Part shown: positions 17,407 through 26,221 of the stretch, piece by piece
Numbering within the stretch: position 1 is the first letter of the stretch
Layout: each line of letters opens with the position of its first letter
Assembly: GCA_900078775.1 (NCBI GenBank)
Contig: LT549889.1
Location: 3,782,001-3,846,000 of the forward strand
DNA from: Mycolicibacterium aurum
Lineage (GTDB): Bacteria; Actinomycetota; Actinomycetes; Mycobacteriales; Mycobacteriaceae
Reading direction: 5' to 3'
Length of the DNA: 64,000 bases
The notes under the pieces: model-generated
Told to the model about the DNA's origin: nothing
What the model saw: only the letters and a program-made list of their open reading frames with translations
The model's database searches: none
Position numbers and translations under genes: made by a program

Positions 17407-17766
17407 ATGGAAGCGGAGTTACTGGAGCTGGAACGCGCGGGCTGGGATTCACTGTGCGATTCCACCGGTTCGGAGTTCTACGGGCGCATCATGCTGGCAG
17501 ACGCGGTGATGGTGCTGGCCAACGGCATGGTCGCCGATCGCGACACCGTGGTGGAGGCGCTGGCCCAGTCGCCGCCGTGGCGTAGCTACCAGATCAGTGA
17601 CGTCCGCTGCATCCGGATCGACGCCGACAACGCGGTGCTGGTGTACACCGGCACCGGGTACCGGGACGGTCCCGAACCCGCGTTCACCGGGGCGATGTCC
17701 AGCGTCTACCACCGCGCCGACGGCCGATGGCGGCTGGCGCTGTACCAACAGACCGCGATCGGCTGA
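17407..17766 (+). CDS. NTF2-like/SnoaL-fold (DUF4440-type) protein
   Basis: A 119-aa single-domain protein of the NTF2-like superfamily, cone-shaped alpha+beta barrels that can act as small hydrolases, isomerases or binding proteins. Recognisable features are the N-terminal helix ELLELERAGWDSLCD, SEFYGRIMLADAVMVLANG and a C-terminal strand pattern VYHRADGRWRLALYQQT. No catalytic role can be assigned. The start is the ATG directly after an imperfect inverted repeat GGGTATCCGGTACCC, with no strong ribosome site. It lies 25 bases downstream of the LLM gene in the same direction and may be co-transcribed under KstR control. Confidence 0.8.
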   Translation: MEAELLELERAGWDSLCDSTGSEFYGRIMLADAVMVLANGMVADRDTVVEALAQSPPWRSYQISDVRCIRIDADNAVLVYTGTGYRDGPEPAFTGAMSSVYHRADGRWRLALYQQTAIG

Positions 17767-17769
17767 CCG

Positions 17770-18909
17770 TCAGTTCAGCAGGGCGTCGACGGCGGCCGGG
17801 CTGAGCACCTGTTCGGCCACCATCATGGCCGTACCGATGGTGGCCGAACGGTCCCCGTGCGTGGACGGGCGCACCCGCAGGTGACCGGTGGCCTGCGCGG
17901 TGGCGTTGCCGTACAGCGTCTCTCGCAGGCCGGCCACGAAGATCTCGTGCACCGCGGCCATATCGCCGGCGATCACGATCAGCGCGGGGTTGAGCAGGTT
18001 CACCGCCGGGGCGATGCCCTCCCCCACATGGCGGCCACTGTCGCGCACCATCCGGCGCGCCTCCGGGTCGCCGTCGTGGGCCAGTTCCGCCACGTCGCGC
18101 AGATGCCGCACCGAGCGGCCCTGCTGCTGCAGTGCCCGCACGATGGCCCAGCCGCCGGCCACCGCCTCCAGGCACCCGGTGTCCCCACAGCGGCACGGAA
18201 CTCCTTGTGCGGCAAGCACTTTGTTGTGGCCGAACTCGCCGGCCGCGTGGTTCGCGCCTTGCAGCAGCGCACCCCCGGCGATGATGCCGGCGCCCAGTCC
18301 GCTGGAGGCCTTGAGCACCAGTACATCGGCGGCGTCACCGCGTTCGGCGAGCGCGATCGCATTGGCGTCGTTGCCGAGCACCACCGTGGAGCCGGCGCGC
18401 GCCAGGCCGTCGAAGTAGGGCCGCAGGTCCACCCCGTCCCAGCCGCGCAGGATCGCCGAACCGCAGCTGCAGCCCCGGTCCGCGTCCACCGCACCGGGCA
18501 GGCTCAGCCCCACCCCGTAGACGGCGGCATCGGGGAACTGTTCGAGCAGCACGTCGAGGCCCTTGATCACGTCGGGCATCAGATCGTCGGGCCCGAGCGC
18601 GACCTCGGAGTCGATGTCGGCCAGCGCCAGGATCTCCCCGGCCAGGTTGCACACCGCGAGCCGGGTCCGGCTGATCCCGACCGCCGCCGACAGCACCACT
18701 GCGGCATCGGCGTTGAAGCTCAGCCTGGTCGCCGGACGGCCGCCGGTCGAGGGTGCCGGTTCGCATTCCACGACCAGCCCGGAGTCCAGCAGGGCCGCGA
18801 GCCGGGCACCCACCGCGGTCCGGGACAGCCCGGTGCGGGCCGCGATCTCGGCGCGGGTGATTTCCCCGCGGTCCCTGATCAGGGCGAATACCTCGCCGAC
18901 GTCGGCCAT
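17770..18909 (-). CDS. ROK-family transcriptional regulator/sugar kinase homologue
   Basis: NagC/XylR-type repressor of 379 aa. A winged helix at residues 1-60 (ITRAEIAARTGLSRTAVGARL) is fused to a ROK actin-like domain. The ROK ATP and zinc-site signatures are present: the cysteine set in CRCGDTGCLEAVAGG (about residues 240-255) and GLGAGIIAGGALLQGANHAAGEFGH split over the preceding strand. The ATG (MADVGEVFAL) is chosen; an in-frame GTG at 18945 would add 12 residues but runs through a putative operator. It is divergent from an MFS gene that it probably regulates. The sugar ligand is unknown. Confidence 0.85.
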   Translation of the reverse strand: MADVGEVFALIRDRGEITRAEIAARTGLSRTAVGARLAALLDSGLVVECEPAPSTGGRPATRLSFNADAAVVLSAAVGISRTRLAVCNLAGEILALADIDSEVALGPDDLMPDVIKGLDVLLEQFPDAAVYGVGLSLPGAVDADRGCSCGSAILRGWDGVDLRPYFDGLARAGSTVVLGNDANAIALAERGDAADVLVLKASSGLGAGIIAGGALLQGANHAAGEFGHNKVLAAQGVPCRCGDTGCLEAVAGGWAIVRALQQQGRSVRHLRDVAELAHDGDPEARRMVRDSGRHVGEGIAPAVNLLNPALIVIAGDMAAVHEIFVAGLRETLYGNATAQATGHLRVRPSTHGDRSATIGTAMMVAEQVLSPAAVDALLN

Positions 18910-18928
18910 GCCTCGATTGGACCACGAT

Positions 18929-18995
18929 GACGTAAGTTTCGCCACTTTCGCAGGAAAAAGACAAAACTAGTTTGATCCGTCGACGTAAGTCGCCA
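18929..18995. promoter_or_regulatory. Candidate operators between ROK regulator and MFS gene
   Basis: The divergent region holds a direct repeat, GACGTAAGTTTCGCCA (18929-18944) and GACGTAAGTCGCCA (18982-18995), flanking a perfect palindrome AAACTAGTTT (18964-18973). AT-rich palindromes of this kind are typical ROK/XylR targets. The arrangement suggests autoregulation and control of the transporter, but which element is the true operator cannot be told from sequence. Confidence 0.5.
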
Positions 18996-19007
18996 TACCC
19001 TTGGTCG

Positions 19008-20228
19008 GTGACTTCCCGCCTCGACCGCCCCACCCGCCCGCAGTCCGTCGTGTCCCCCGACCCGACGGTCCGCTGGCTCGCGGTGTTCGCGCTGGCCATC
19101 GGCGGGTTCGGCATCGGCACCACGGAGTTCGTGGCGATGGGTCTGCTGCCCGATATCGCCACCGGCCTGGGCGTCACCGAACCGGTCGCCGGACACGTCA
19201 TCTCCGCCTACGCGTTGGGCGTCGTCATCGGGGCCCCGTTGATCGCGGCACTGACCGCCCGGATGCCGCGCCGCAACCTGTTGCTGGGCCTGATGGTGCT
19301 GTTCACCGTGGCCAACCTGGCCAGCGTCTTCGCCCCGACCTACGGCACCCTGATCGCCGCGCGGTTCATCGCCGGACTCCCGCACGGTGCGTACTTCGGG
19401 ATCGCTGCCCTGGTGGCCGCCCATCTGATGGGCCCGCAGAATCGGGCCAAGGCGGTGTCGCACGTCCTCACCGGCCTCACCGTCGCCACCGTGCTCGGTG
19501 TCCCGGTCGCCTCCTGGCTCGGCCAGCACTTCGGCTGGCGCAGTGCGTTCGGCCTGGTGGTGGCGATCGGCCTGGTCACCCTCACCGCCCTGTGGTTCTG
19601 GCTGCCGAGCATGCACTCGATGCACGTCACCAGTCCGGTCACCGAACTCGGCGCGCTCAAGCGCCCGCAGGTGCTGCTGGCCCTGCTGGTCGGGATGATC
19701 GGCTTCGGCGGCATGTTCGCGGTGTACACCTATATCGCCACCACGTTGACCGACGTGGCCGGCCTGTCCCGCGACATGATCCCGTTGGCGCTGATGATCT
19801 TCGGCCTCGGCATGGTGATCGGCAATCTGGTCGGCGGCAAGATGGCCGACATCTCGGTGGTCGGCTGGCTGTATGCCTCGATGATCGCGCTGACCGTCGT
19901 GCTGGCCGCGTTCGTGGCCGCCGCGCACAATCCGTGGACCGCGCTGCTGGGCCTGTTCTGCATCGGCGCGGTGGGCTCCTCCATCGGTCCCGCGCTGCAG
20001 TCACGGCTGATGGACGTCGCCCACGATGCCCAGTCCCTGGCCGCCGCGCTGATGCACTCGGCGTTCAACTTCGCCAACGCCACCGGTGCCTGGGTGGGCG
20101 GTCTGGTGATCGCGGCCGGGTACGGCTACACGGCCCCGGCCGCCGCCGGGGCGATGCTGGCCGTCGGCGGGCTGGTGGTGCTCACCGGGTCGGTGCTGCT
20201 GGAGCGGCGCGCCGCTAATCCTCGATGA
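19008..20228 (+). CDS. MFS transporter, AraJ/sugar-efflux type
   Basis: Major facilitator of 406 aa with twelve predicted helices in the inner membrane. The conserved GIGTTEFVAMGLLPDIA near residue 40 and LTARMPRRNLLLGLM near residue 82 place it in the AraJ/YdhP drug and sugar efflux group. The GTG start (VTSRLDRPT) is preferred; an in-frame upstream start at 18972 lies inside the operator region. It is divergent from the ROK regulator, which suggests control by a sugar or sugar derivative. Its last 14 bases overlap the convergent DUF5709 gene. Confidence 0.85.
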   Translation: MTSRLDRPTRPQSVVSPDPTVRWLAVFALAIGGFGIGTTEFVAMGLLPDIATGLGVTEPVAGHVISAYALGVVIGAPLIAALTARMPRRNLLLGLMVLFTVANLASVFAPTYGTLIAARFIAGLPHGAYFGIAALVAAHLMGPQNRAKAVSHVLTGLTVATVLGVPVASWLGQHFGWRSAFGLVVAIGLVTLTALWFWLPSMHSMHVTSPVTELGALKRPQVLLALLVGMIGFGGMFAVYTYIATTLTDVAGLSRDMIPLALMIFGLGMVIGNLVGGKMADISVVGWLYASMIALTVVLAAFVAAAHNPWTALLGLFCIGAVGSSIGPALQSRLMDVAHDAQSLAAALMHSAFNFANATGAWVGGLVIAAGYGYTAPAAAGAMLAVGGLVVLTGSVLLERRAANPR

Positions 20229-20607
20229 CGTGCACGGCGGCCTCCTCGGCCGAGGCCGCCCCGCCGTCGATCCCGACATCACGGCCGACCAGCGCGGGCT
20301 CGTCGTCCTCGCCGAATCCGGCGTCGGGTGCGACCAGCCGGCCGGACCGGCTGGCGCCCACCTCGTCCTCACCGAACTGCTCGTCGGGTTCCTCCCCGTC
20401 GTCGACGCCCTGATCCGGTTGTTCGTCGGCCAGGCGCTCGTCGAGGGTCTCGTGCTCGCGGGGTTCCTGCCAGCGTTCCGGGGGCGAGTAGCCCTCGTCC
20501 AGCAGATCGTCGACCCCGCGGTCGAGCAGGGTGTCCTCCGCCGACAGCTGGTCCTCTTCCTCGGGGCTGTAGGCCCCTCCGGTCTGATCCGGGAGTTCTG
20601 CAGTCAT
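20215..20607 (-). CDS. Acidic DUF5709-type protein
   Basis: A 130-aa, highly acidic and low-complexity protein (abundant Asp, Glu, Gly) that resembles the actinobacterial DUF5709 family. The motif SAEDTLLDRGVDDLLDEGYSPPER near residues 22-45 is the recognisable part, and no catalytic residues are evident. It is probably an intrinsically disordered cytoplasmic protein. It lies 9 bases upstream of nothing shared and converges on the MFS gene with a 14-base overlap; the next leftward gene, a glycosyltransferase, ends 9 bases before its ATG region. Function unknown. Confidence 0.8.
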   Translation of the reverse strand: MTAELPDQTGGAYSPEEEDQLSAEDTLLDRGVDDLLDEGYSPPERWQEPREHETLDERLADEQPDQGVDDGEEPDEQFGEDEVGASRSGRLVAPDAGFGEDDEPALVGRDVGIDGGAASAEEAAVHVIED

Positions 20608-20616
20608 GGCTTCACG

Positions 20617-21894
20617 CTACTCACCACAGCGCTTGAGCACATTGGCAATTGAGTCCACCGGGGTGGTCGCCTCGATCGCCCGCCGCAGCCCCGCCGCGGC
20701 CGTCCGGTAACGGTCATCTGCGAGCACCCGGTCCACCGCGGCCCGGATCGCCTGGGCCGACGGGGTGGACGTGCCGAGGTCCACCCCCACCCCGGAGTGC
20801 ACGACGCGGGCGGCCACCTCGGCCTTGTCCGATGTCTCGCCGGCCACCACCAGCGGCACCCCGTGACTCAACGCGTACTGCACCCCGCCGTAGCCGCCGT
20901 TGGTCACCATCGCGCCGACCAGTGGCATCAGCGCCGCATAGGGCACCCAGTCGGTCACCCGGGCGTTGCCGGGCACCGGGCAGGACAACCGGGTGTCCGG
21001 CCGGCCGGTGCTGACCACCACCAGCAGGTCCTCGCGGTCGGCGAGCGCCTCCAGGGTGGGCGCGATCAGCTGATCGAGATCGGTGTTGTCGAAGGTGCCC
21101 TGGGTGACGTGCACCACCGACCCGGCCCGCTGCACGTCCGGCCACCAGTCCGGTAGACCCTTGTCCACCTTGCCCTTACCGGGCAACACCGGCCCGACGA
21201 ACTCCACCATCGGCGGCAGGTCCGAGCGGGAGTACTCGAAGTCCTGCACCGCCAGTTGCACCACGCCGTCGGCCAGTCGCGGCCAGTCGCTGATGAACAC
21301 CGGCGACGGCCGCGAACGCGCGGCAGCCAGCGCCCGGTTGAAGCGGCGTTGGCTGCCGCGCATGATCACCCGGTGCGCGACGGCCGTCATCGCCCGGTAG
21401 TCCACCCCGGGCTCGGGGCGCCAGGCCATCCCGAACGGCGGCACATCGGCACTCGACAGGGTCAGCGGGCCCACATTGCAGATCACCACCGGCGGCCGTG
21501 GACCGTCGTCCAGCAGCATCGGTAGCACCCCGGTGAAGGTGATGTCGGCCAGCACCGCGTCGACCGGGCTGTCCTGCAGCACCGTTGCCAGGGCGCGGGA
21601 TTCGGCGGGCAGCGGCCGGGCGAAGACGGTGTCCAGTTCGGCGCGCCCCAGCCAGAACCGGCGCAGCTGGGCGGGCAGGGCCCGCAGCGGCGCCGGGACC
21701 GCGGACGGCGGGTCGATCCGCACCTCGTCGGGCAGGGCCTGCATGGTCAGTCCGGCGGCCCGGACCGCGTCGGCGTACCCGGCGCCGGTCAGCACGGTGA
21801 CGTGGTGGCCGAGTTCGCGCAGGCCCGCGCCGATGTCCAGCATGGGCAGCACGTGACCCCGTAGCGGGCTGGCGGCAAGCAGGTAGCGGGCCAA
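20617..21894 (-). CDS. GT1-family glycosyltransferase (MGT/UGT type)
   Basis: A 425-aa GT-B fold glycosyltransferase. The N-terminal acceptor domain begins ARYLLAASPLRGHVLPML and the C-terminal donor domain contains VTQGTFDN (about residue 265) and the UGT-like signature VTNGGYGGVQYALSHGVPLVV (about 330-350) with the conserved Gly/Gln pattern. Such enzymes glycosylate lipophilic small molecules. Divergent from crtE across 102 bases, it is a candidate carotenoid glycosyltransferase, though members of this family also modify macrolides or glycolipids. Acceptor and sugar donor cannot be read from sequence. Confidence 0.82.
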   Translation of the reverse strand: MARYLLAASPLRGHVLPMLDIGAGLRELGHHVTVLTGAGYADAVRAAGLTMQALPDEVRIDPPSAVPAPLRALPAQLRRFWLGRAELDTVFARPLPAESRALATVLQDSPVDAVLADITFTGVLPMLLDDGPRPPVVICNVGPLTLSSADVPPFGMAWRPEPGVDYRAMTAVAHRVIMRGSQRRFNRALAAARSRPSPVFISDWPRLADGVVQLAVQDFEYSRSDLPPMVEFVGPVLPGKGKVDKGLPDWWPDVQRAGSVVHVTQGTFDNTDLDQLIAPTLEALADREDLLVVVSTGRPDTRLSCPVPGNARVTDWVPYAALMPLVGAMVTNGGYGGVQYALSHGVPLVVAGETSDKAEVAARVVHSGVGVDLGTSTPSAQAIRAAVDRVLADDRYRTAAAGLRRAIEATTPVDSIANVLKRCGE

Positions 21895-21996
21895 TCCTCA
21901 TCCTTCGCTCGGTCCTGCCTCTGGTGCCCTGATTGTCACACTATGAAACGCCGCAGCCGTGCATGAAATCCGAAAAACCGGGTACTTACTGGCGCG

Positions 21997-23112
21997 ATGG
22001 CATCCCGCTCCCAGGTCGCGACCGATCCCCCCGTCGGCGCCGGCCCCACGGCAACCAGGTGGTTGGCTCCGTTGCGGCGCGCCGTGCTCGGCGCCGTCAC
22101 GGAGTTTCTCGACACACACTGTCGCGAAGCGCTTTACGGCGCGCACGTCGACATCACCGAGCTCGTGCTGCGCGGCATGCTCGCCGAGGGCAAGTGCGTC
22201 CGCTCGACGTACCTCTACCTCGGCTGGCAGTGCGGGGCCCCGGCGGACGAGGCCGCCCTGCGGGCCGCGGCCAGCCTGGAACTGCTGCACGCATTCGCGC
22301 TGCTGCAGGACGACGTGATGGACGAGTCGCCGATGCGCCGCGGCCGGCCGAGCGCCCACCGCGCCTTCGAGCGCTGGCACCGCGAACGCGGGCTGCCCGG
22401 GTCCTCGGCCCGGTTCGGTGAGTCGGCGGCCGTGCTGCTCGGCGATCTGTGCCTGGTCTGGGCCGAGCAGATGCTGCGCGAGAGCGGGGTGGACGAGGCG
22501 GCGCTGACGCGGGCCTGGCCGCGCTATGACGCCATGCGCACCGAACTGGCGGTCGGGCAGTTCGCCGACCTGGTCAACGACACCGCGGGCTTCCCGCAAC
22601 TGGACGAGGTGCTGGACGTGGCCCGCCGTAAGTCCGGGAATTACACGGTGCGCCGGCCGCTGGAGATCGGTGCCGCCCTGGCCGGCTGCGACGCCGAGGT
22701 GATCACGGTGCTGGGCCGCTACGGCGAGGCCATCGGGGAGGCCTTCCAGCTCCGCGACGACCTGCTCGGGGTGTTCGGCGCACCGCAGACCACCGGCAAG
22801 CCCACCGGCACGGACCTGGTGGCGCGCAAGGCCACCACCGTCGTGGTCGCCGGGTACGAGCTGGCCACCGGCGCGCAGCAGCGCCAGTTCAAGGAGTTCA
22901 TGACGGCGCCGGAGCTCAGCTCCGGGGACGTCACCAGATGGCAGGCCCTGATCTCGGAAGTAGGAACGGTGCAACGGATAGAGGACATGATCCATCGGCG
23001 GTTCGCGGTCGCGGTGCAGGCGCTGGACAGCCTGGACGCCACCCGGCTCGACGCCGATGCGCGCTCGGCGTTGGTCGCCATGGCGTCGGCGTGTACCGAA
23101 CGGATCGCCTGA
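21997..23112 (+). CDS. crtE: Geranylgeranyl diphosphate synthase
   Basis: Trans-prenyltransferase of 371 aa that condenses isopentenyl diphosphate units to the C20 precursor of carotenoids. The first aspartate-rich motif is DDVMD (residues 105-109); the second is DDLLG near residue 257, a form common in actinobacterial GGPP synthases. It is the first gene of the eight-gene crt operon. Its TGA overlaps the ATG of crtI (TGATG), indicating translational coupling. A GGGTAC element 12 bases upstream of the start resembles a SigF -10 but has no good -35. Carotenogenesis is SigF-dependent in M. smegmatis, so this deserves testing. Confidence 0.93.
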   Translation: MASRSQVATDPPVGAGPTATRWLAPLRRAVLGAVTEFLDTHCREALYGAHVDITELVLRGMLAEGKCVRSTYLYLGWQCGAPADEAALRAAASLELLHAFALLQDDVMDESPMRRGRPSAHRAFERWHRERGLPGSSARFGESAAVLLGDLCLVWAEQMLRESGVDEAALTRAWPRYDAMRTELAVGQFADLVNDTAGFPQLDEVLDVARRKSGNYTVRRPLEIGAALAGCDAEVITVLGRYGEAIGEAFQLRDDLLGVFGAPQTTGKPTGTDLVARKATTVVVAGYELATGAQQRQFKEFMTAPELSSGDVTRWQALISEVGTVQRIEDMIHRRFAVAVQALDSLDATRLDADARSALVAMASACTERIA

Positions 23113-24611
23113 TGCGCACCGTCGGTGGCCGCACCGACAACGTCGTCGTGGTGGGCGCCGGACTGTCCGGCCTGTCCGCGGCACTGCACCTGGCCGGACG
23201 CGGTCGCCGCGTCACCGTCGTCGAGCGCGGTTCACATCCGGGTGGCCGGGTCGGCCGCGCCGATCTGTCCGGGTACCGCATCGACACCGGGCCCACCGTG
23301 CTGACGATGCCCGACATCCTGGACGAAACGTTCGCCGCCGTCGGCGAATCCACCGCCGACCGGCTGGAACTGATCCGCGTCGACCCCGCCTACCGGGCCT
23401 CCTTCGCCGACGGCAGCAGCCTGCACGTGCACAGCGATGCGGCCACCATGGCGGCCGAGATCGAACGGTTCGCCGGGCGCGCCGAGGCCGACGGCTACCT
23501 GCGACTGCGGTCCTGGCTGGCCCGGCTCTACCAGCTCGAGTTCGACGGGTTCATCGCGTCCAATTTCGACTCCCCGTTGTCGCTGCTGACTCCGCAGTTG
23601 GCCAAGCTGGCCGCCATCGGCGGGTTCCGCCGCTGGGAGCCGATGGTGCGCCGCTTCATCACCGATGAGCGGCTGCTGCGGGTGTTCACCTTCCAGGCCC
23701 TCTACGCCGGGGTGCCGCCGAACCGGGCGCTGGCCGCGTACGCGGTGATCGCCTACATGGACACCGTGTCCGGGGTGTACTTCCCGCGCGGGGGGATGCG
23801 CGCCCTGCCCGATGCAATGGCCGCCGCGGCCGCCGATGCCGGGGTCGAGTTCCGTTATGACGCAACGGTGACCGAGCTGGAGCGCACCGGTAGCCGGGTC
23901 ACCGCGGTGCGCACCGACACCGGCGAGCGGTTCCCCGCCGACGCGGTCGTGCTGACCACCGAACTGCCCGACACCTACCGGATGCTCGGCCGCACCCCGC
24001 GTCGGCCGCTGCGGTTGCGCCCGGCCCCGTCCGCCGTCGTCGCCCACATCGGTTGCCGGGCCACCGATCCGGCCGCCGACGCGGCGCACCACACCATCCT
24101 GTTCGGCGGCGAATGGGACCGCACCTTCGAGCAGATCATCGACGAGGGCCGCACCATGTCGGATCCCTCGCTGCTGGTCACCCGGCCCACCGCCGGGGAT
24201 CCGACGCTCGCCCCGGACGGCCGGGATCTGCTCTACGTTCTGGCCCCGGCACCCAATACCGCGGTGAGCGACAAGGATTGGGACGCCGACCGGGACGCCT
24301 ACACCGCGCAGATGCTGGACACCGTCACCACGCGGCTGCCGCATCTGGGTGCGGACGCCGAGGTGCTGCACGTGGTGACACCGCAGGACTGGGCGCGCCA
24401 GGGCATGCTCGCCGGCACCCCGTTCGCCCTCGCGCACACCTTCGGACAGACCGGACCGTTCCGGCCCGGGAACAGGGTGCGCGGTATCGACAACGCCATT
24501 CTGGCCGGGTCGTCCACCGTGCCCGGGGTCGGCATCCCGACCGCCATCGTGTCCGGCCGACTGGCCGCCGACCGGATTTCCAGCAACTCGATGATGGGGG
24601 CCCGCACATGA
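23112..24611 (+). CDS. crtI: Phytoene desaturase
   Basis: FAD-dependent desaturase of 499 aa that introduces four double bonds into phytoene to give lycopene. The Rossmann dinucleotide motif VVGAGLSGLSAALHL is near residue 13, followed by ERGSHPGGRVG, and the C-terminal CrtI signature region GSSTVPGVGIPTAI (about residue 470) is intact. The ATG overlaps the crtE stop by one base, so the longer frame starting at 22938 is rejected. The end overlaps crtB (ATGA). The enzyme is membrane associated and acts between CrtB and the cyclase. Confidence 0.95.
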   Translation: MRTVGGRTDNVVVVGAGLSGLSAALHLAGRGRRVTVVERGSHPGGRVGRADLSGYRIDTGPTVLTMPDILDETFAAVGESTADRLELIRVDPAYRASFADGSSLHVHSDAATMAAEIERFAGRAEADGYLRLRSWLARLYQLEFDGFIASNFDSPLSLLTPQLAKLAAIGGFRRWEPMVRRFITDERLLRVFTFQALYAGVPPNRALAAYAVIAYMDTVSGVYFPRGGMRALPDAMAAAAADAGVEFRYDATVTELERTGSRVTAVRTDTGERFPADAVVLTTELPDTYRMLGRTPRRPLRLRPAPSAVVAHIGCRATDPAADAAHHTILFGGEWDRTFEQIIDEGRTMSDPSLLVTRPTAGDPTLAPDGRDLLYVLAPAPNTAVSDKDWDADRDAYTAQMLDTVTTRLPHLGADAEVLHVVTPQDWARQGMLAGTPFALAHTFGQTGPFRPGNRVRGIDNAILAGSSTVPGVGIPTAIVSGRLAADRISSNSMMGART

Positions 24612-25552
24612 TCCACTCCGAACTGGATGCGGCAGGCGTACAGGGCGAAAAGCTGCGCGCGGCCTACCAGCGGTGTCGCGCCCTCAACGCCGCGCACGGC
24701 AAGACGTTCTTCCTGGCCACCCGGTTGCTTTCGCCCCGACAACGGCCGGCCGTGCACGCGCTGTACGGGTTCGCCCGCCGCGCCGACGATGTACTGGACG
24801 AGTTCGACGACCGCACAACCGATGAGCGGGCCGCCGAGCTGCAACTCCTGGCCGACGCACTGTTCGCCCGGCTGGTGCAGAACCGGTTGGCCGGTGACGA
24901 TCCGGTGCTCGACGCCGTCGTCGACACCGCCCGCAACTATCAGCTGGACTGGCATCTGTTCGACGACTTCCTGGCCTCCATGCGGATGGATCTGAGCATC
25001 ACCGACTATCCGGACCGGGCCGCGCTGGACCGCTACATGTACGGGTCGGCGGAGGTCATCGGACTGCAGATGCTGCCGGTACTGGGCACCGTGGTGCCCC
25101 GCGAGGAGGCCGCCCCGCACGCCGCCGCGCTGGGAAAGGCGTTCCAGCTCACCAACTTCCTGCGCGACATCGATGAGGACCTGACCCGCGGCCGGGTGTA
25201 CCTGCCCGCCGACGAGTTGGCCGCGCACGGGGTGGACCGCGAGCTGCTGCTGTGGTGCCAGCGCCACCGGCGCACCGATCCGCGGTTGCGGTCGGCGCTG
25301 ATCGAGCAGCACGCCCGGACCCGGACCATCTACGCGCACGCCGAGCTGGGAATTCCGATGCTGCATCCGCATTCGCGGCCGTGCATCCGGGCCGCGCTGA
25401 CCCTGTACTCGGAGATCCTCGACCGCATCGAGGAGATCAACTACGAGGTCTTCAGCGAGCGCGCCACGGTTTCCAACGTCCGGCGACTGCAGGTGGCGAG
25501 CCGGGGACTGGTCAACTCCTGGCGCGCACGCGCTCGGCGTGGGGAGGTCTGA
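24608..25552 (+). CDS. crtB: Phytoene synthase
   Basis: Squalene/phytoene synthase family enzyme, 314 aa, that joins two GGPP molecules into phytoene. The two aspartate-rich motifs are ADDVLDEF (near residue 60) and LRDIDEDLTRGRVYLP (near residue 190); AYQRCRALNAAHGKTF near residue 20 fits the family N-terminus. The start codon ATG overlaps the crtI stop (ATGA). The reading frame upstream of this ATG is an antiphase shadow of crtI. Its 3' end overlaps the putative GTG start of crtYc by 14 bases. Confidence 0.95.
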   Translation: MIHSELDAAGVQGEKLRAAYQRCRALNAAHGKTFFLATRLLSPRQRPAVHALYGFARRADDVLDEFDDRTTDERAAELQLLADALFARLVQNRLAGDDPVLDAVVDTARNYQLDWHLFDDFLASMRMDLSITDYPDRAALDRYMYGSAEVIGLQMLPVLGTVVPREEAAPHAAALGKAFQLTNFLRDIDEDLTRGRVYLPADELAAHGVDRELLLWCQRHRRTDPRLRSALIEQHARTRTIYAHAELGIPMLHPHSRPCIRAALTLYSEILDRIEEINYEVFSERATVSNVRRLQVASRGLVNSWRARARRGEV

Positions 25553-25904
25553 GATCGACGCCTATCATTACCTCATCCTGATGGTCGGCTGTCTGGCGAT
25601 CACCGCACCGCTGGAGGTGTTCGGCGACGGCGTCTACCGTCAGCTGCGCCGCGCGGCCGCGGCGATCCTGCCGGTGGCGGCGGTGTTCGTGCTGTGGGAC
25701 CTGCTGGCCATCCTCGGCGACGTCTGGTCCTATAACCCGCAGTACGTCACCGGTTTTCACATCTGGGTGTTCCCGATCGAGGAGCTGCTGTTCTTCATCG
25801 TGATCCCGCTGTGCGGACTGCTGACCTACTCCGCGGTGAGCACCATCCTGGCCTGGGTGGCGCGTCGGCGGTCCGCTGGGTCCGACCGGGAGGTGCACCG
25901 GTGA
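25539..25904 (+). CDS. crtYc: Lycopene cyclase subunit CrtYc-type
   Basis: Small membrane protein (121 aa from the GTG chosen) that forms, with CrtYd, the heterodimeric lycopene beta-cyclase of Gram-positive bacteria, converting lycopene to beta-carotene. Three hydrophobic helices are visible, and the family motif FPIEELLFF is near residue 80. The start is uncertain: a GGGGAGG ribosome-like site at 25541-25547 lies just after the only standard in-frame codon, GTG 25539, and the first strongly conserved residues (DAYHYLILM) follow an ATC codon. It ends GTGA, overlapping crtYd. Confidence 0.88.
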   Translation: MGRSEIDAYHYLILMVGCLAITAPLEVFGDGVYRQLRRAAAAILPVAAVFVLWDLLAILGDVWSYNPQYVTGFHIWVFPIEELLFFIVIPLCGLLTYSAVSTILAWVARRRSAGSDREVHR

Positions 25905-26221
25905 CCGGCCTGGGCTACACGCTGCCTGCGGTGATCGCGGTGCTGGTGGTCATCGGATGGGAGCTCCGGGTGCTGCGCACCGGGCTGTTCCGCCGGGCCG
26001 CGTACTGGTTGTCGATGGCGATAGTGCTCGGATTCCAGGTGCTCGTCGACGGGTGGTTGACCAAGCTGAGCGCCCCGATCGTGCTGTACAACGAACAGCA
26101 CTCCACCGGGATCCGCTTCCCCTGGGACATCCCGATCGAGGATTTCCTGTTCGGCTGGGCGATGATCACCGCGGTGCTGCTGCTGTGGGAGCGCTCGGCG
26201 GGCCGGCGGAACGCGGCATGA
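25901..26221 (+). CDS. crtYd: Lycopene cyclase subunit CrtYd-type
   Basis: Second subunit of the heterodimeric lycopene beta-cyclase, 106 aa, with three predicted helices and the paired motif IPIEDFLFGW near residue 83. The GTG start overlaps the crtYc stop (GTGA) and is the only one that gives tight coupling; the open frame upstream reads through crtYc out of phase. The stop overlaps the ATG of the methyltransferase gene. In some actinobacteria and archaea the two cyclase halves are fused; here they are separate. Confidence 0.9.
   Translation: MTGLGYTLPAVIAVLVVIGWELRVLRTGLFRRAAYWLSMAIVLGFQVLVDGWLTKLSAPIVLYNEQHSTGIRFPWDIPIEDFLFGWAMITAVLLLWERSAGRRNAA

Noticed and set aside
23232..24437. Reverse open frames of about 400 codons across the crt operon
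   Set aside because: They oppose firmly identified crt genes and have no recognisable motifs.
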